Assembly: GCA_028279405.1 (NCBI GenBank)
Contig: JANQNU010000060.1
Coordinates: 248,001 to 312,000, forward strand
Direction: 5' to 3'
Length of the DNA: 64,000 bases
From: Phycisphaerae bacterium
GTDB lineage: Bacteria; Planctomycetota; Phycisphaerae; UBA1845; Fen-1342
Shown: piece by piece, positions 48,762 to 60,246 of the stretch
How the letters are laid out: each line of letters begins with the position of its first letter
Numbering within the stretch: position 1 is the first letter of the stretch
Notes under the pieces: generated by a model
Told to the model about the DNA's origin: nothing
Seen by the model: only the letters and a program-made list of their open reading frames with translations
Database searches by the model: none
Translations under genes and position numbers: made by a program

Positions 48762-48863
48762 GCGGGCGTTCGCTGGCGCGAGCGCCACCCTTGCGATGCA
48801 GTTCATCGAACTCGCATAATTACGGAATCCGTACGACACTCCCGTACATTCGGGTGAGGCTTG

Positions 48864-49886
48864 ATGTTGCACGACGTTCCTTACGAAGCGAAACCGGCGC
48901 AGCCGCTGCGGGCTGTGGCCCGATTCATCATTGTCGCCGTTTGCATAGCGACGATGATGCTGATCTTCGGCACCTATTGGCCATTCAGTGCACAACTCGG
49001 GGTCCTGCTGGCCTTCTTCGCGATCGCGATCCCGTTTCTGGTGATCGTCCTGGCGGACTCCTGGCGTCGACACCGGTACTTTTCGCGTCGGAATGCCTGG
49101 TTTGCGGGTGGGTCGGCGGCACAATACGCTCGGCATCTGCTGGCGATCCCGAACCGCAACGACTCGGAGCTGGTCGAGACCGTGGTCCGAGAGACCTGGG
49201 CGCGGGCCGCGGCTGAGGGCGAGTGGGGAAAGACGCTTCGTATTGCCGAGTCTGGTGACTTCGAGCCCGTCGAGCCATTCGAGCATGTTTTTGAGCCGCG
49301 CCAACTCGGCGATCAACTCGACGATGCTCCCGGCGGAGATGTACGGAAAACGAGCGCTGCTGAGACCGCAGTGCGTCTGCGACGTGCGCTTCCGCGACTT
49401 GCGATGCTGATCGGGGTCGGACTGCTTGGCCTGGCATTGTTTCGTTCGGCCATCAACGGGAGCGTCTTTGCATGGGTCCTGTTGCCGGTGATTGCGGGCG
49501 CGGCCTACGGGCGGTTGTTCGCGCTCTTTCGTCCCGGTGCTCATCGAGCGCGGCAAAGCGGCGCCGCGTTTGGCCCGCCGCCGAATCACGCTGTGTTGCG
49601 GCCGGAGGCGGAGTTGATGGGCGAGTGGTGGCTCGTACCGGCGGGGATTGCGATCCGCACGCCACGTGGCACGGGGGCCGAGATCGCGCTATTCAAGCGT
49701 TCGGAATCGGTTGCGACGATGGCTCGGCATCATCGGTGGGGGCAGGAATGGCGCGTTACGCTGGCGCGTCGCGATGGGCGCTGGGCGGCGAGCCAGCTCA
49801 CGCCGGAGGCGTTGGAGGGATTCTTGCAGGCCTGGCTGAGCCCGGCTGCGCCCCCTGATGCGGATCGGCTTTCGGACTTGACTTGA
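48864..49886 (+). CDS. Membrane protein of unknown function
   Basis: A 340-residue protein; ATG at 48864 with TGAGG upstream. Two N-terminal helices (FIIVAVCIATMMLIFGTYW; LGVLLAFFAIAIPFLVIVLA), a charged cytoplasmic middle, and two further helices (ALPRLAMLIGVGLLGLALF; VFAWVLLPVIAGAAYGRLF). The C-terminal domain (GEWWLVPAGIAIRTPRGTG ... WRVTLARRDGRW) looks like a small PH- or YcxB-type beta domain. Lies between the zinc-ribbon gene and lysS; no recognisable family motif. Confidence 0.65.
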   Translation: MLHDVPYEAKPAQPLRAVARFIIVAVCIATMMLIFGTYWPFSAQLGVLLAFFAIAIPFLVIVLADSWRRHRYFSRRNAWFAGGSAAQYARHLLAIPNRNDSELVETVVRETWARAAAEGEWGKTLRIAESGDFEPVEPFEHVFEPRQLGDQLDDAPGGDVRKTSAAETAVRLRRALPRLAMLIGVGLLGLALFRSAINGSVFAWVLLPVIAGAAYGRLFALFRPGAHRARQSGAAFGPPPNHAVLRPEAELMGEWWLVPAGIAIRTPRGTGAEIALFKRSESVATMARHHRWGQEWRVTLARRDGRWAASQLTPEALEGFLQAWLSPAAPPDADRLSDLT

Positions 49887-49994
49887 CGTCGTATCGCCGA
49901 CTCCCGGCGGGGCGTTGGCCGTAGCATTTCTCAGGTCGCGCGCCAGGCGGTATAACTGGCGTTTTCGTGCCTCTTTCAGGAGCCGACCGCGACC

Positions 49995-51470
49995 ATGAGT
50001 GACCAACGACAGGACCGTATCGCAAAACTCGACAAGCTGCGCGACCTCGGCGTCGACCCTTACGGCTGGCGATATCCGGACATCACGCCGAACGAGCGAA
50101 TCCGCGCCGCCGGCGAGGCGTTGTCGCTCGAGGCGGGGCAGATTGCGGATACCGACGAAGCGTTCTTTCGCGGTGCCGGGCGGGTTGTGCTGTACCGGGA
50201 CATCGGCAAGCTGATTTTCATCACCGTTCGAGACCGTACCGGAGACCTCCAGTTCGCGGTCAGCAAGAAGGGTTGCGAGGATGGCTGGGAGGTCGCGAAG
50301 CTGCTGGATCTCGGTGACACGATCGGCGGGGAGGGATTCCTCGGTCGCACCAAGACCAACGAGCTGACGCTGTGGCTCAAGAACGTTCGCATATTGAGCA
50401 AGGCGCTGCGGCCGCCGCCGGAGAAGTGGCACGGGCTTACGGATGTGGAAGCGCGGTACCGTCGGCGTTACGTGGATCTGTTCGCGAACCCGGCTTCGCA
50501 GGCCGTCTTCAAGCAGCGGGCGGCCATCATCGCTTATTTCCGCGAGAAGCTGGCCGAGCGCAACTTCATCGAGGTCGAGACGCCGGTGTTGCAGCCGATC
50601 TATGGTGGGGCGGCGGCGCGACCGTTCACGACGCACCATAACACGCTCGACATGTCGCTCTATCTGCGCATTTCGCCGGAACTGTATCTCAAGCGCTGTT
50701 TGGTGGGCGGATTGGAGCGTGTGTTCGAGTTCAGCAAGTGTTTTCGGAACGAGGGGATCAGTCCGCGACACAACCCCGAGTTCACGATCATGGAGCTATA
50801 TCAGGCATACGGCGACTACCACGACATGATGGAGATCTGCGAGCTGCTGATCGGCGGCGCCGCGCGCGACGTGATCGGCGCCACCCGAATCCAGTACGGA
50901 GAGCGCGAGATCGACTATACGACGCCGTGGCCGCGCCGGCGGTATGCTGACTTGTTTGCGGAACATGTCGGCATCGCGATGAGTGATGTTTCGGCTGCGC
51001 GCGGGCGGCTCCGCGAGTTGACTGCGAAGAACGTCGTCAAGGCGGATGAGTCGAAGCTCGACGACACGATCGTGATCAACACGCTGTTCGAGCACTATGT
51101 CGAGGACAAGCTCGTGAACCCGACGTTCGTGGTCGACTATCCGGCGCCCATGTGTCCGTTGACGCGGCGCGATCCGGAAGATGCGAACACGGCGCTGCGG
51201 TTCGAGCTGTTCGTCAACGGGATGGAGTTGGGCAACGCGTACACCGAGCTCAACGATCCACAGGTCCAGCACGAGACGTTCAGTCAGCAGTTGCGTGGCG
51301 AAGGTGACGAGACCATGGCCGTGATGGACGAAGATTATGTCGAAGCGCTCGAGTTCGGCATGCCGCCGGCCGGCGGCCTGGGAATCGGTATCGATCGCAG
51401 CGTCATGCTGTTGACGGGATCGGCCAGCATCCGCGACGTGATCCTGTTTCCGCTGCAGCGCGGGACGTAG
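49995..51470 (+). CDS. lysS: Lysine--tRNA ligase, class II
   Basis: A 491-residue cytoplasmic class II synthetase that charges tRNA-Lys. An N-terminal anticodon-binding OB fold (about 55-150; YRDIGKLIFITVRDRTGDLQF) is followed by the catalytic core with motif 2 (FEFSKCFRNEGISPRHNPEF), the ELYQAYGDYHDMM block and motif 3 (GLGIGIDRSVMLLTG). It ends at RDVILFPLQR as expected for bacterial LysRS. All motifs intact and length normal. It lies 156 bases upstream of lpxD in the same direction. Confidence 0.97.
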   Translation: MSDQRQDRIAKLDKLRDLGVDPYGWRYPDITPNERIRAAGEALSLEAGQIADTDEAFFRGAGRVVLYRDIGKLIFITVRDRTGDLQFAVSKKGCEDGWEVAKLLDLGDTIGGEGFLGRTKTNELTLWLKNVRILSKALRPPPEKWHGLTDVEARYRRRYVDLFANPASQAVFKQRAAIIAYFREKLAERNFIEVETPVLQPIYGGAAARPFTTHHNTLDMSLYLRISPELYLKRCLVGGLERVFEFSKCFRNEGISPRHNPEFTIMELYQAYGDYHDMMEICELLIGGAARDVIGATRIQYGEREIDYTTPWPRRRYADLFAEHVGIAMSDVSAARGRLRELTAKNVVKADESKLDDTIVINTLFEHYVEDKLVNPTFVVDYPAPMCPLTRRDPEDANTALRFELFVNGMELGNAYTELNDPQVQHETFSQQLRGEGDETMAVMDEDYVEALEFGMPPAGGLGIGIDRSVMLLTGSASIRDVILFPLQRGT

Positions 51471-51626
51471 TCGCTGACGGGTTCGAATGGCGTTTCGTCG
51501 TTCGCTGGCGTGCTTTGACACTGCTTGCCACGATTCCGTAGAATGTCCCGATTACGGGGCAGGCGCGGTCTTCAGCGGGAAATCCGGCGCTGCGCCCCTG
51601 CGGTTCCGGTCCAGGTGCCTCCGAAA

Positions 51627-52691
51627 ATGCCCCATACGCTCGTCGACGTTTGCCGCCGACTGGAAAAGCACGGTTTTGCCGCCGAGATCGTCGGCGACCG
51701 CGACCGCGAGATCGTCGGCGTCGCGACGCTCGAGGACGCGACCGACCGCGAGATATCATTCCTTTCAAACCCGAAGTACGAACGCATGCTCGGGCGGACG
51801 CAGGCCGCGGCGGTCGTTCTGAAGCCTGGGGTGGTGGCACCGGATGAGCTTGCACAGATTCGGGTCGACGATCCTTACGCCGCCATCACCGCGTTGATCG
51901 TCGAACTGCACGGTTATCGGAAGCACCGGGCGGCTCCCGATCGGACTGACGACACGCGCATTGCGCCGAGCGCGATCGTCGGCGAGAATGCGACGATCTA
52001 TCCCGGTGTGACGATCGATGAGGATGTTCGGATCGGTCGGAACGTCGTGTTGTACCCGGGTGTCTATGTCGGGCCGCGCTGCCAGATCGGTGACGACGTG
52101 ATCTGTTATCCGAACGTCGTGTTGTACGACGATACGCGGGTCGGCAATCGGGTGACTCTTCACGCGGGCACGGTTGTCGGGAACGACGGGCTAGGCTACG
52201 CGCCCGTGAATGGCAAGTGGATCAAGATCCCACAGATCGGGCACGTGGAAATCGAGGACGACGTCGAGATCGGGTCGAACTGCTCGATCGACCGGGCGAC
52301 CCTCGGACGCACACGGGTCGGGCGTGGCACGAAGATGAGCAACCTCATCGCGATTGGTCATGGCACGCATGTGGGCGAGGATTGCATGATCGTCGCGCAG
52401 GTCGGGCTGGCGGGTTCGGTGACCGTGGGGAACCACGTGACGCTGGCGGGTCAGGCCGGGATCGTCGGCCACATCTCGATCGGGGACCACGCGACGGTGG
52501 GGGCCAAGGCAGGCGTCACGAACAACGTCGAGGCAAACGAGACCGTTCTGGGGCAGCCGGCCGTACCGATCACCGAGGCCAAGCGCCGGGTGCTGAGCCT
52601 GGGCCACCTGCCGGAACTGCGGCAGAAAGTGCGGCAGATGCAGAAGGAACTCGACGCGCTGCGGGAGCAGGTTAGGGGACGTGCGACGTGA
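51627..52691 (+). CDS. lpxD: UDP-3-O-acylglucosamine N-acyltransferase
   Basis: A 354-residue cytoplasmic enzyme of lipid A synthesis that adds the second acyl chain from acyl-ACP to UDP-3-O-acyl-glucosamine. The N-terminal uridine-binding domain includes DREISFLSNPKYERML. The left-handed beta-helix has many hexapeptide repeats (IYPGVTIDEDVRIGRNVVLY) and the catalytic His region NLIAIGHGTHVGEDCMIVAQ. A C-terminal helix (LPELRQKVRQMQKELDAL) closes the trimer. Start MPHTLVDV was chosen; the frame stays open upstream without protein-like content. Its presence supports an LPS-bearing outer membrane. Confidence 0.95.
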   Translation: MPHTLVDVCRRLEKHGFAAEIVGDRDREIVGVATLEDATDREISFLSNPKYERMLGRTQAAAVVLKPGVVAPDELAQIRVDDPYAAITALIVELHGYRKHRAAPDRTDDTRIAPSAIVGENATIYPGVTIDEDVRIGRNVVLYPGVYVGPRCQIGDDVICYPNVVLYDDTRVGNRVTLHAGTVVGNDGLGYAPVNGKWIKIPQIGHVEIEDDVEIGSNCSIDRATLGRTRVGRGTKMSNLIAIGHGTHVGEDCMIVAQVGLAGSVTVGNHVTLAGQAGIVGHISIGDHATVGAKAGVTNNVEANETVLGQPAVPITEAKRRVLSLGHLPELRQKVRQMQKELDALREQVRGRAT

Positions 52692-52694
52692 CCG

Positions 52695-52852
52695 GCGGGC
52701 GAGACGCCCGCGCCACCCATCAACTGGTGAGACGTTCTTACCGCAGCCTGCGGCCTAGACACGGGCCTTGGTGCGGGACCCGGTGCTCAACACGACGAGC
52801 CCCGAGCGCGAGCGAGGGGTCAGTCCCCGCACCCCAGGATGGGGTGGGGCAC
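52695..52852 (+). repeat. Composite repeat array after lpxD
   Basis: In order: GCGGGCG-AGA-CGCCCGC hairpin (52695-52711), matching 25442-25460; a hairpin with loop GCCTAGA (about 52746-52766), related to the GCGTAGA hairpins but with a weaker stem; an inverted GAGCCCCGAGCGCGAGCGAG block (about 52794-52825), matching the module in valS; and the CCCCACCCC/GGGGTGGGG-type palindrome (52824-52852). The rest of the 324-base spacer (to 53015) shows no gene. Confidence 0.75.
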
Positions 52853-53015
52853 CGTCGGCGATCGATCACCCAACCCGCCCGCAGAGCGCTCGATTTTCGG
52901 GCCGAATGTCGTCACAATAATGGATGGGCGGCGCGGCGACGTCATTGGGAATGGAGCCGGGCGCGCCGCGGATTCCAGAGTCAGGGTCGACCGCAACGGC
53001 GGCCCGGAGTGATCG

Positions 53016-54353
53016 ATGTCACACGAAGTCGAAGCGTTCATGCAGGAGGTCATCGGCCGGGATCCGGACGAGCCCGAGTTTCACCAGGCCGTTCACGAAG
53101 TGGCCGAGTGTGTCGGCCCGCTTCTCGACCGGCATCCGGAGTATCGACGGGCGCGAATCCTGCAGCGGATCGTCGAACCGGAACGCGTCATCTCTTTTCG
53201 CGTTAACTGGATGGACGACAACGGCGACGTGCAGGTCAATCGCGGTTATCGCGTGCAGTTCAATTCGGCACTCGGTCCTTACAAGGGCGGCACCCGTTTC
53301 CACGCGTCGGTCCATCTCGGCATCATCAAGTTTCTCGGCTTCGAGCAGATGTTCAAGAACGCGCTGACCACCTTGCCGATGGGCGGTGGAAAGGGCGGCA
53401 GCGACTTCAGCCCGAAGGGCAAGTCGGATGCCGAAGTAAGGCGGTTCTGTCACGCATACATGAACGAACTGTATCGACACATCGGTCCGAGCACCGATGT
53501 TCCGGCAGGCGACAACGGCTGCGGCGGTCGCGAGATCGGTTACCTCTACGGGCAGTACAAGCGGTTGACCAATCGCTTTGTCGGCGTGTTCACTGGCAAG
53601 GGTATCGACTGGGGCGGCAGTCTGATTCGGCGGGAGGCCGCGGGGTACGGCACGGTCTACTTCGCGCAGGAGTTGCTCGCGACGCGCGGAACGTCGTTCG
53701 AGGGGAAGACCGTTACGGTTTCCGGGTTCGGCAACCTGGGATACCACGCGATCGAGAAGCTCAACGAGCTGGGTGCCAGGGTCGTCACGATCGCGGACGA
53801 GGACGGGTTCGTGCACGATCCCGACGGGATTCGCGGCGAGAAAGCAGCGTTCGTGCGCGACTTGTGGACCGTGCACCGCATGTCGGCGCGCGATTTCGCG
53901 GAGCGATACGACCTGCGATTTCGGCCGGGCAAGCCCTGGCAGGTAAAGTGCGACGTTGCGCTGCCGACGGCGACGGAGAACGAGATTCAGCTCGAAGACG
54001 CGCAGCAATTGGTGGAAAACGGTTGCATGTGCGTTGCGGAGGGCGCGAACATGCCGTGCACGCGCGACGCCGTGCGGTTGTTCGCAGAGCACAATGTGCT
54101 GTTCGGACCCGGCAAGGCGGCCAATGCCGGCGGTGTCGCCGTCTCCGGGCTCGAGATGTCCCAGAATTCGATGCGACTGAAGTGGTCGCGGGCGGAGGTC
54201 GACGATCGGCTGCGGCGGATCATGAAGGGCATTCACGACCTTTGCCTGGAGACAGCTGCCGATTTCGGCAAGCCGGGCAATTACGTGGTAGGCGCCAACG
54301 TGGCCGGGTTCCGCAAGGTGGCGACAGCGATGCTGGAGCAGGGACTGGTTTGA
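53016..54353 (+). CDS. Glutamate dehydrogenase, copy 1 (NAD-type features)
   Basis: A 445-residue hexameric-type enzyme converting glutamate, NAD(P)+ and water to 2-oxoglutarate, ammonia and NAD(P)H. Substrate-site blocks [22 protein letters not shown] and NAGGVAVSGLEMSQNS are intact. The dinucleotide loop is SGFGNLGYHA followed by DEDGFVHDPDGI, which resembles the NAD-dependent clostridial enzyme more than the NADP enzyme. The block DVPAGDNGCGGREIG replaces the usual [19 protein letters not shown] precedes the ATG. It lies 60 bases upstream of a second gdh gene. Confidence 0.93.
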   Translation: MSHEVEAFMQEVIGRDPDEPEFHQAVHEVAECVGPLLDRHPEYRRARILQRIVEPERVISFRVNWMDDNGDVQVNRGYRVQFNSALGPYKGGTRFHASVHLGIIKFLGFEQMFKNALTTLPMGGGKGGSDFSPKGKSDAEVRRFCHAYMNELYRHIGPSTDVPAGDNGCGGREIGYLYGQYKRLTNRFVGVFTGKGIDWGGSLIRREAAGYGTVYFAQELLATRGTSFEGKTVTVSGFGNLGYHAIEKLNELGARVVTIADEDGFVHDPDGIRGEKAAFVRDLWTVHRMSARDFAERYDLRFRPGKPWQVKCDVALPTATENEIQLEDAQQLVENGCMCVAEGANMPCTRDAVRLFAEHNVLFGPGKAANAGGVAVSGLEMSQNSMRLKWSRAEVDDRLRRIMKGIHDLCLETAADFGKPGNYVVGANVAGFRKVATAMLEQGLV

Positions 54354-55775
<1,422 letters not shown>

Positions 55776-56035
55776 GCGGTCTGTAGCCGTCGCTGGCGGC
55801 ACGGGGCGGCGTTTCGACGGGATGGGGAGGCGTCGTCCTTAGGGGTCGGACGGAGCGTAGTGCGTCAGTTGGCGTGCTGCGCCGGGGGTTCATTTGTGCG
55901 GTGGACTTAGAGGCAGGGCGACCGTTTGCCTACTACGACGATCACTGGACGCGTTCGCGATTCATGCCTCGCTGGCATCGAGCCGCGTGGGAGAAATAGC
56001 TCAACGATCCGTCCGCGTGCGGCGGAGCGTCAGGT

Positions 56036-57547
56036 TCAACTCCGCGCTGCGCTCAGCAGGCGCGGATCGTCGCGTAGCAGATGGAGCGCGTTGCGGATGT
56101 CGACGTTGAACTGGCGGTCCTCGTCGGCATGCGGGATCGCCTCGCGCACCAGCGCGTGCGCTGCGCCGGGGCCGGCGCCCGGTCGCAACGGAGCGTGATA
56201 GTCGAGCGCTTGTGCGGCGCAGACCAGTTCGATCGCGAGGATATGCTCCACGCGGTCGAGAATCTCATAACACTTCAGCGCGCCCGTTGCGCCCATGCTG
56301 ACGTGGTCCTCTTGGCCGAGCGACGTGGGGATCGAGTCGATCGACGCCGGGGCTGAGAGCACCTTGCATTCGTTCAGCAGCGACGCGGCCGTGTATTGCG
56401 GGATCATGAAGCCGCTGTTGATCCCTGTGTCGGTCATCAACAGCTTGGGCAGCACATCGTCACCGGCCAGCAGCAGGTAGGTTCGGCGTTCCGAGATGTT
56501 GCCCAGCTCGGTCAGTGCCATCGAGACGTAGTCCAGCGGCAGCGCCAGTGGTTCGCCGTGAAAGTTGCCGCCGCTGATCGCTTCCCGCTCGAAGATTAGC
56601 GGATTGTCAGTCACGCTGTTGATCTCGCGCTCGATGATGGTTCCGAGGTGCTCGACGGCGTCGCGGACGGCACCGTGTACCTGCGGGACGCAGCGTAGCG
56701 AATAGGGGTCCTGCACACGGTCGCAATCCGCATGTGATGCGCGAATCTCGCTGTCACGCATTAGTCGCCGAACGTTTTCCGCGACGCGCTGGGCACCCGG
56801 GTGCGGGCGGAGCGCGTGCAGGCGTTGGTCGACGTGCTTATCCGTGCCGCGGCAACCTTCAAGCGTCATGGTCGCGATCAAGTCGGCCAAGTCCGCCAGG
56901 CGCCGCCCGCGAACGACGATGTTCGCTCCGTATGCCGACATCATTTGCGTGCCGTTGATCAGCGCCAACCCTTCCTTCGCGGCGAGTTGATGCGTTTGGA
57001 GCTTGTGCTTCGCGAGGGCCTCGCTGGCCGGAAGCGTGCCGTCCGGTGTGTGCATTTCGCCGGCACCGATCAGCGGCAGGAATAGGTGGGCCAGCGGTGC
57101 CAGATCGCCGCTGGCGCCGAGCGAGCCGCGGGTCGGCACGACTGGAAGCAGGTCATGCGCGAGCCAGTCGCAGAGCGTTCGCACGATTTCGAGACGGACG
57201 CCGCTGTGGCCGATCGCGAGCATGTTGATCTTGAACAGCAGCATCCAGCGGACGATTTCGGGAGGGACTGCGGCGCCGACGCCGACGGCGTGAGAAACGA
57301 GCAGGTTTTCCTGAAGCTTGTCGAGGCGGTTCGGCGGGATGCGCTTGTTCTTCAGATACCCGAAGCCGGTGTTGATTCCGTAGATCGGATCGGCCGATTG
57401 CGTGAGCGTGTCCACGTGTGCGCGCGCCGCGCGGATGCGCTCGACTGCGTCATTCGACAATGCGACCCGCAATCGACGCCCGAGCGCCGCATCGAGCCGG
57501 TGCAGCATCAGCGGTTCGTTGCCGATGAGCTGCTCGGCGACGCTCAT
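56036..57547 (-). CDS. hutH: Histidine ammonia-lyase
   Basis: A 503-residue cytoplasmic lyase that converts L-histidine to urocanate and ammonia, the first step of histidine breakdown. The MIO prosthetic group would form from Ala145-Ser146-Gly147 in TRGSLGASGDLAPLAH. YGINTGFG, ENLLVSHAVGVG (the His typical of HAL rather than PAL) and IPTSLGQEDHVSMGA are all present. The ATG overlaps the stop of the upstream 900-residue protein by ATGA, an unusual partner; no other hut gene is nearby. The 260-base spacer downstream contains nothing recognised. Confidence 0.95.
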   Translation of the reverse strand: MSVAEQLIGNEPLMLHRLDAALGRRLRVALSNDAVERIRAARAHVDTLTQSADPIYGINTGFGYLKNKRIPPNRLDKLQENLLVSHAVGVGAAVPPEIVRWMLLFKINMLAIGHSGVRLEIVRTLCDWLAHDLLPVVPTRGSLGASGDLAPLAHLFLPLIGAGEMHTPDGTLPASEALAKHKLQTHQLAAKEGLALINGTQMMSAYGANIVVRGRRLADLADLIATMTLEGCRGTDKHVDQRLHALRPHPGAQRVAENVRRLMRDSEIRASHADCDRVQDPYSLRCVPQVHGAVRDAVEHLGTIIEREINSVTDNPLIFEREAISGGNFHGEPLALPLDYVSMALTELGNISERRTYLLLAGDDVLPKLLMTDTGINSGFMIPQYTAASLLNECKVLSAPASIDSIPTSLGQEDHVSMGATGALKCYEILDRVEHILAIELVCAAQALDYHAPLRPGAGPGAAHALVREAIPHADEDRQFNVDIRNALHLLRDDPRLLSAARS

Positions 57548-60246
57548 CGGTTCACGCTCCCCTCGAGCACGACCCGGCGCGCGTCGGCGATGAACTCGCT
57601 GAGTAGCGGCGCGCCCACTTCGTTGAACGCGACGTCGACCATCCGTCGAATCTCGGCGCGCGAGCGAACGGCCCAGTAGCCCGCGGGCAGCACCTCGTTT
57701 GTGATGTCGAGTCGTTCGACCCGGTTGTCAGTCGTGCCAACGCGGAAGACGGTTCCGCCAAAGCGCGGCGGAGACGCGACGTATACCCAGCGCGGGTCGC
57801 GGCGATCATAGGGACACGATTCCGGAACGATCGATGGAAACGGTTGTTCGTCGGAGAGCGGGATGCGCGTCACGCGCGGCACGCGTGGCAGAAACCGTAT
57901 CAGGCCCACGTCGCTAGCGAGGTAGATCGTGGGCTCTGTCTGCCCACGGGGAATGATCGGAAAGAACAGCGGCGGCGCAGCAAGAGCGAGTTGTTCCTGG
58001 ATCCACAGGGACGTCCATGCGGTGCGCGAGCCGCGCTCGATCAGCAGCTGCGGACCGCCGCGCAGGGCTACGTGCAGGTAGTCATCCAGCGGCGTGAGTG
58101 TTTCCATCACGCCGATCTCGGGGAGATCGGGATCCGCAACGTACTCGGTGTTTGCGATCAGCTCGCGACGCAGGAACTCTCCGGTCTCGCCTTCGAGTGG
58201 CGGCATTCGGCTGACGGCGTTCGCCAGTACTTCAAAGACTGGTGCCACGTCACGGTCGAACGTCACGATCTGTTCGGGACGGATGTTGATTTTCAGGCCG
58301 TTTGGCCGGGCAAGCTCGAGGACGCGTCGACGCGCGTAGCACCAGACGCGACCGCTCCGTTCGTCGCGGCCCAGCCAGGGCCAGTTGATCACGCCCGGAA
58401 TCCAGGCGCCCGTGGGACGTTCCAGCACGGTGCGCGTGCCAGCGGCTCGGTCGAGGAGGACGATCTGCCGATCGCGGTCGACTGTGATCCAGCGCTCGGC
58501 CGCCTGAGGTCCGAGCGGGACCGCGAGCAGGATGTCGGCCCGGTCGCGCGGCGCGCCCTGACCGGCGCCAGACAGGTACGCCGCCGTCGAACGCAATGCG
58601 GCGATGCCCGCTTCGTGAGGGCTGTCCGCAAGCAGACGCGTGGCTTGGTCGGGCCGGCCCGCTTGTAGCTCGAAGAGCGCCGCAGCGATCGTACGCCAGT
58701 GTTCGGCCCGTGGATCGCTACTGCGGATCAGCCCCTCTCGAACGGTTGCTTGCAGTTGGGGGTCGGGCTGCTGGTCGAGGTAGGTGAGGATCGCCAGGGC
58801 CCGCGCGACCGCAAAACACTGCGCGTCGTCCATCACTAGCAACAGCTCGGCCAAGTGGCGCCGGAGCAGCGCCTCATTGAGGTGCGTATGGCTGAACAGC
58901 ATCCAGCGCACGTAGGCGTCGTGTGCCGGAAACTGGGGCCGTCGGACGGTCTCGAGCAGTTCGGCGACGCGCGGGTCGTCCGGCTGCTGATAGAGAAAGA
59001 ACGCCACCTGGGCGGCGATCTCCGGGTTGCGGGTGAGCGTTCGTCGATCGCCGGGGAGTGACGGGTTCTGCAGAATGGACCGCGCGTCCTCCCAGTAGCG
59101 GTCGAGCGCCGCCGCCGGCTCGTTCCGCAGAAAGTCGGGCCAGGCGTCCGCCTGAACACGAATCCATTTGCTTCCAAGAATCCGACTTCGTGGTTCTGTC
59201 AGTTCGATACACTCCGAGACCAGCCCGAGATCCGACATCATCCATGCCACTACCGCGAGCATGTTGCCGTGGATTCGTGGTTCGTTGGTGCCGTTCAGCA
59301 GTTCGGCCCGAAACCGACCCCACCACAGGTCCGCCGCCTGCGCGGCGGCGTTGACGAATTGTCGCGCGGGAACGTAGACGCGCTGGACCAGCAGATCAGG
59401 CTCGGAACCTGCCGCCAGTGTCCGTTCGGACTGAAGCGTTCCAAGATGGAGGGTCTCGAGGTGGAGCGGCGCCTGCAACGGTCCTTCCAGGTCCAGGCCG
59501 GATTCGTTGGTCCAGGTCAACATTCCGTCCGGCCGTTGAATCATGCGGGGTTCGATCAGGGCGCGTGCGGTCGCACCATCCCCAGCGGTCCAGGCGATCA
59601 GCCCGCGAAGCTGCGGGGTCAGTTGCTGCGGATCAATTGAATCAAGCTCGCGAATGATTGCTTGCGCCCGCTCGGCGAACCCTTCGCGGTAAAGCTGCAA
59701 GGCTTCCCGGATCGGGGCGCCCTGCGGAAGCACGTAGTTCAGAGAACGCGGCAGGTCGCCGATCTGCAGCGGACCAACGTTCATCGGCGTCTGATCGCGA
59801 CGGATACGCAGAATGAAATCGCCTTCCGATCCGCGAATACCATCGTGGAGCTGTTCGAGGTCCGTGATCGGACGGCTGTTGAGGTGCGTCACGAGGTCGC
59901 CGCTGCGCAGCTTCCGGTCGGCTGAATCGCGGATGATCAGGACCGCTTGCTCCGGCGGTGTGATGTTCTCGAGAACGTAATGGAGCCGATAGCGGACCTC
60001 GAGGTCCGTTGTGTGCTGCAGCTCGGAGCGGAGTGCGCTCGCGACATCCGGTCCGAGCGCGATGATCTGGCGCGTTGCCGCATCGCGGACCGGCCACTCT
60101 TCGCTGCCAAGCTGGCGCACGAGTGCCGCGAGCTGCTCCGGAGCGGCCGGTGTGTCGGAGGCGGTGCCGTCCATGCTGGCAGCCATCAGCAAGAGACTGG
60201 CGGCGAGCGTGCCCAACGTGGCTGTAGCTGTTCTCGTCCGGTTCAT
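57544..60246 (-). CDS. Large exported protein with HEAT-like and PDZ-like domains
   Basis: A 900-residue exported protein with a signal peptide (LGTLAASLLLMAASMDGTAS). Residues of about 35-100 look like HEAT-type helices (LVRQLGSEEWPVRDAATRQI), followed by a PDZ-like segment (SADRKLRSGDLVTHLNSRPI, about 105-155). The following 600 residues are helical repeats (TPR-like in places, REALQLYREGFAERAQAII) and then a beta-rich region (TRIPLSDEQPFPSI). No catalytic residues were recognised. It is translationally coupled to hutH downstream although the products act in different compartments. The role may be in envelope protein quality control, as inferred from the PDZ-like domain only. Confidence 0.65.
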   Translation of the reverse strand: MNRTRTATATLGTLAASLLLMAASMDGTASDTPAAPEQLAALVRQLGSEEWPVRDAATRQIIALGPDVASALRSELQHTTDLEVRYRLHYVLENITPPEQAVLIIRDSADRKLRSGDLVTHLNSRPITDLEQLHDGIRGSEGDFILRIRRDQTPMNVGPLQIGDLPRSLNYVLPQGAPIREALQLYREGFAERAQAIIRELDSIDPQQLTPQLRGLIAWTAGDGATARALIEPRMIQRPDGMLTWTNESGLDLEGPLQAPLHLETLHLGTLQSERTLAAGSEPDLLVQRVYVPARQFVNAAAQAADLWWGRFRAELLNGTNEPRIHGNMLAVVAWMMSDLGLVSECIELTEPRSRILGSKWIRVQADAWPDFLRNEPAAALDRYWEDARSILQNPSLPGDRRTLTRNPEIAAQVAFFLYQQPDDPRVAELLETVRRPQFPAHDAYVRWMLFSHTHLNEALLRRHLAELLLVMDDAQCFAVARALAILTYLDQQPDPQLQATVREGLIRSSDPRAEHWRTIAAALFELQAGRPDQATRLLADSPHEAGIAALRSTAAYLSGAGQGAPRDRADILLAVPLGPQAAERWITVDRDRQIVLLDRAAGTRTVLERPTGAWIPGVINWPWLGRDERSGRVWCYARRRVLELARPNGLKINIRPEQIVTFDRDVAPVFEVLANAVSRMPPLEGETGEFLRRELIANTEYVADPDLPEIGVMETLTPLDDYLHVALRGGPQLLIERGSRTAWTSLWIQEQLALAAPPLFFPIIPRGQTEPTIYLASDVGLIRFLPRVPRVTRIPLSDEQPFPSIVPESCPYDRRDPRWVYVASPPRFGGTVFRVGTTDNRVERLDITNEVLPAGYWAVRSRAEIRRMVDVAFNEVGAPLLSEFIADARRVVLEGSVNR

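Noticed and set aside
48315-49589. 424-codon minus-strand frame across the duplicated zinc-ribbon gene and the next membrane gene
   Set aside because: Arg/Gln-rich shadow with no motif; the plus-strand genes have clear membrane helices and Cys ribbons.
51480-51500. GGGTTCGAAT as a tRNA T-arm
   Set aside because: No acceptor, D-arm or anticodon stem can be built around it.
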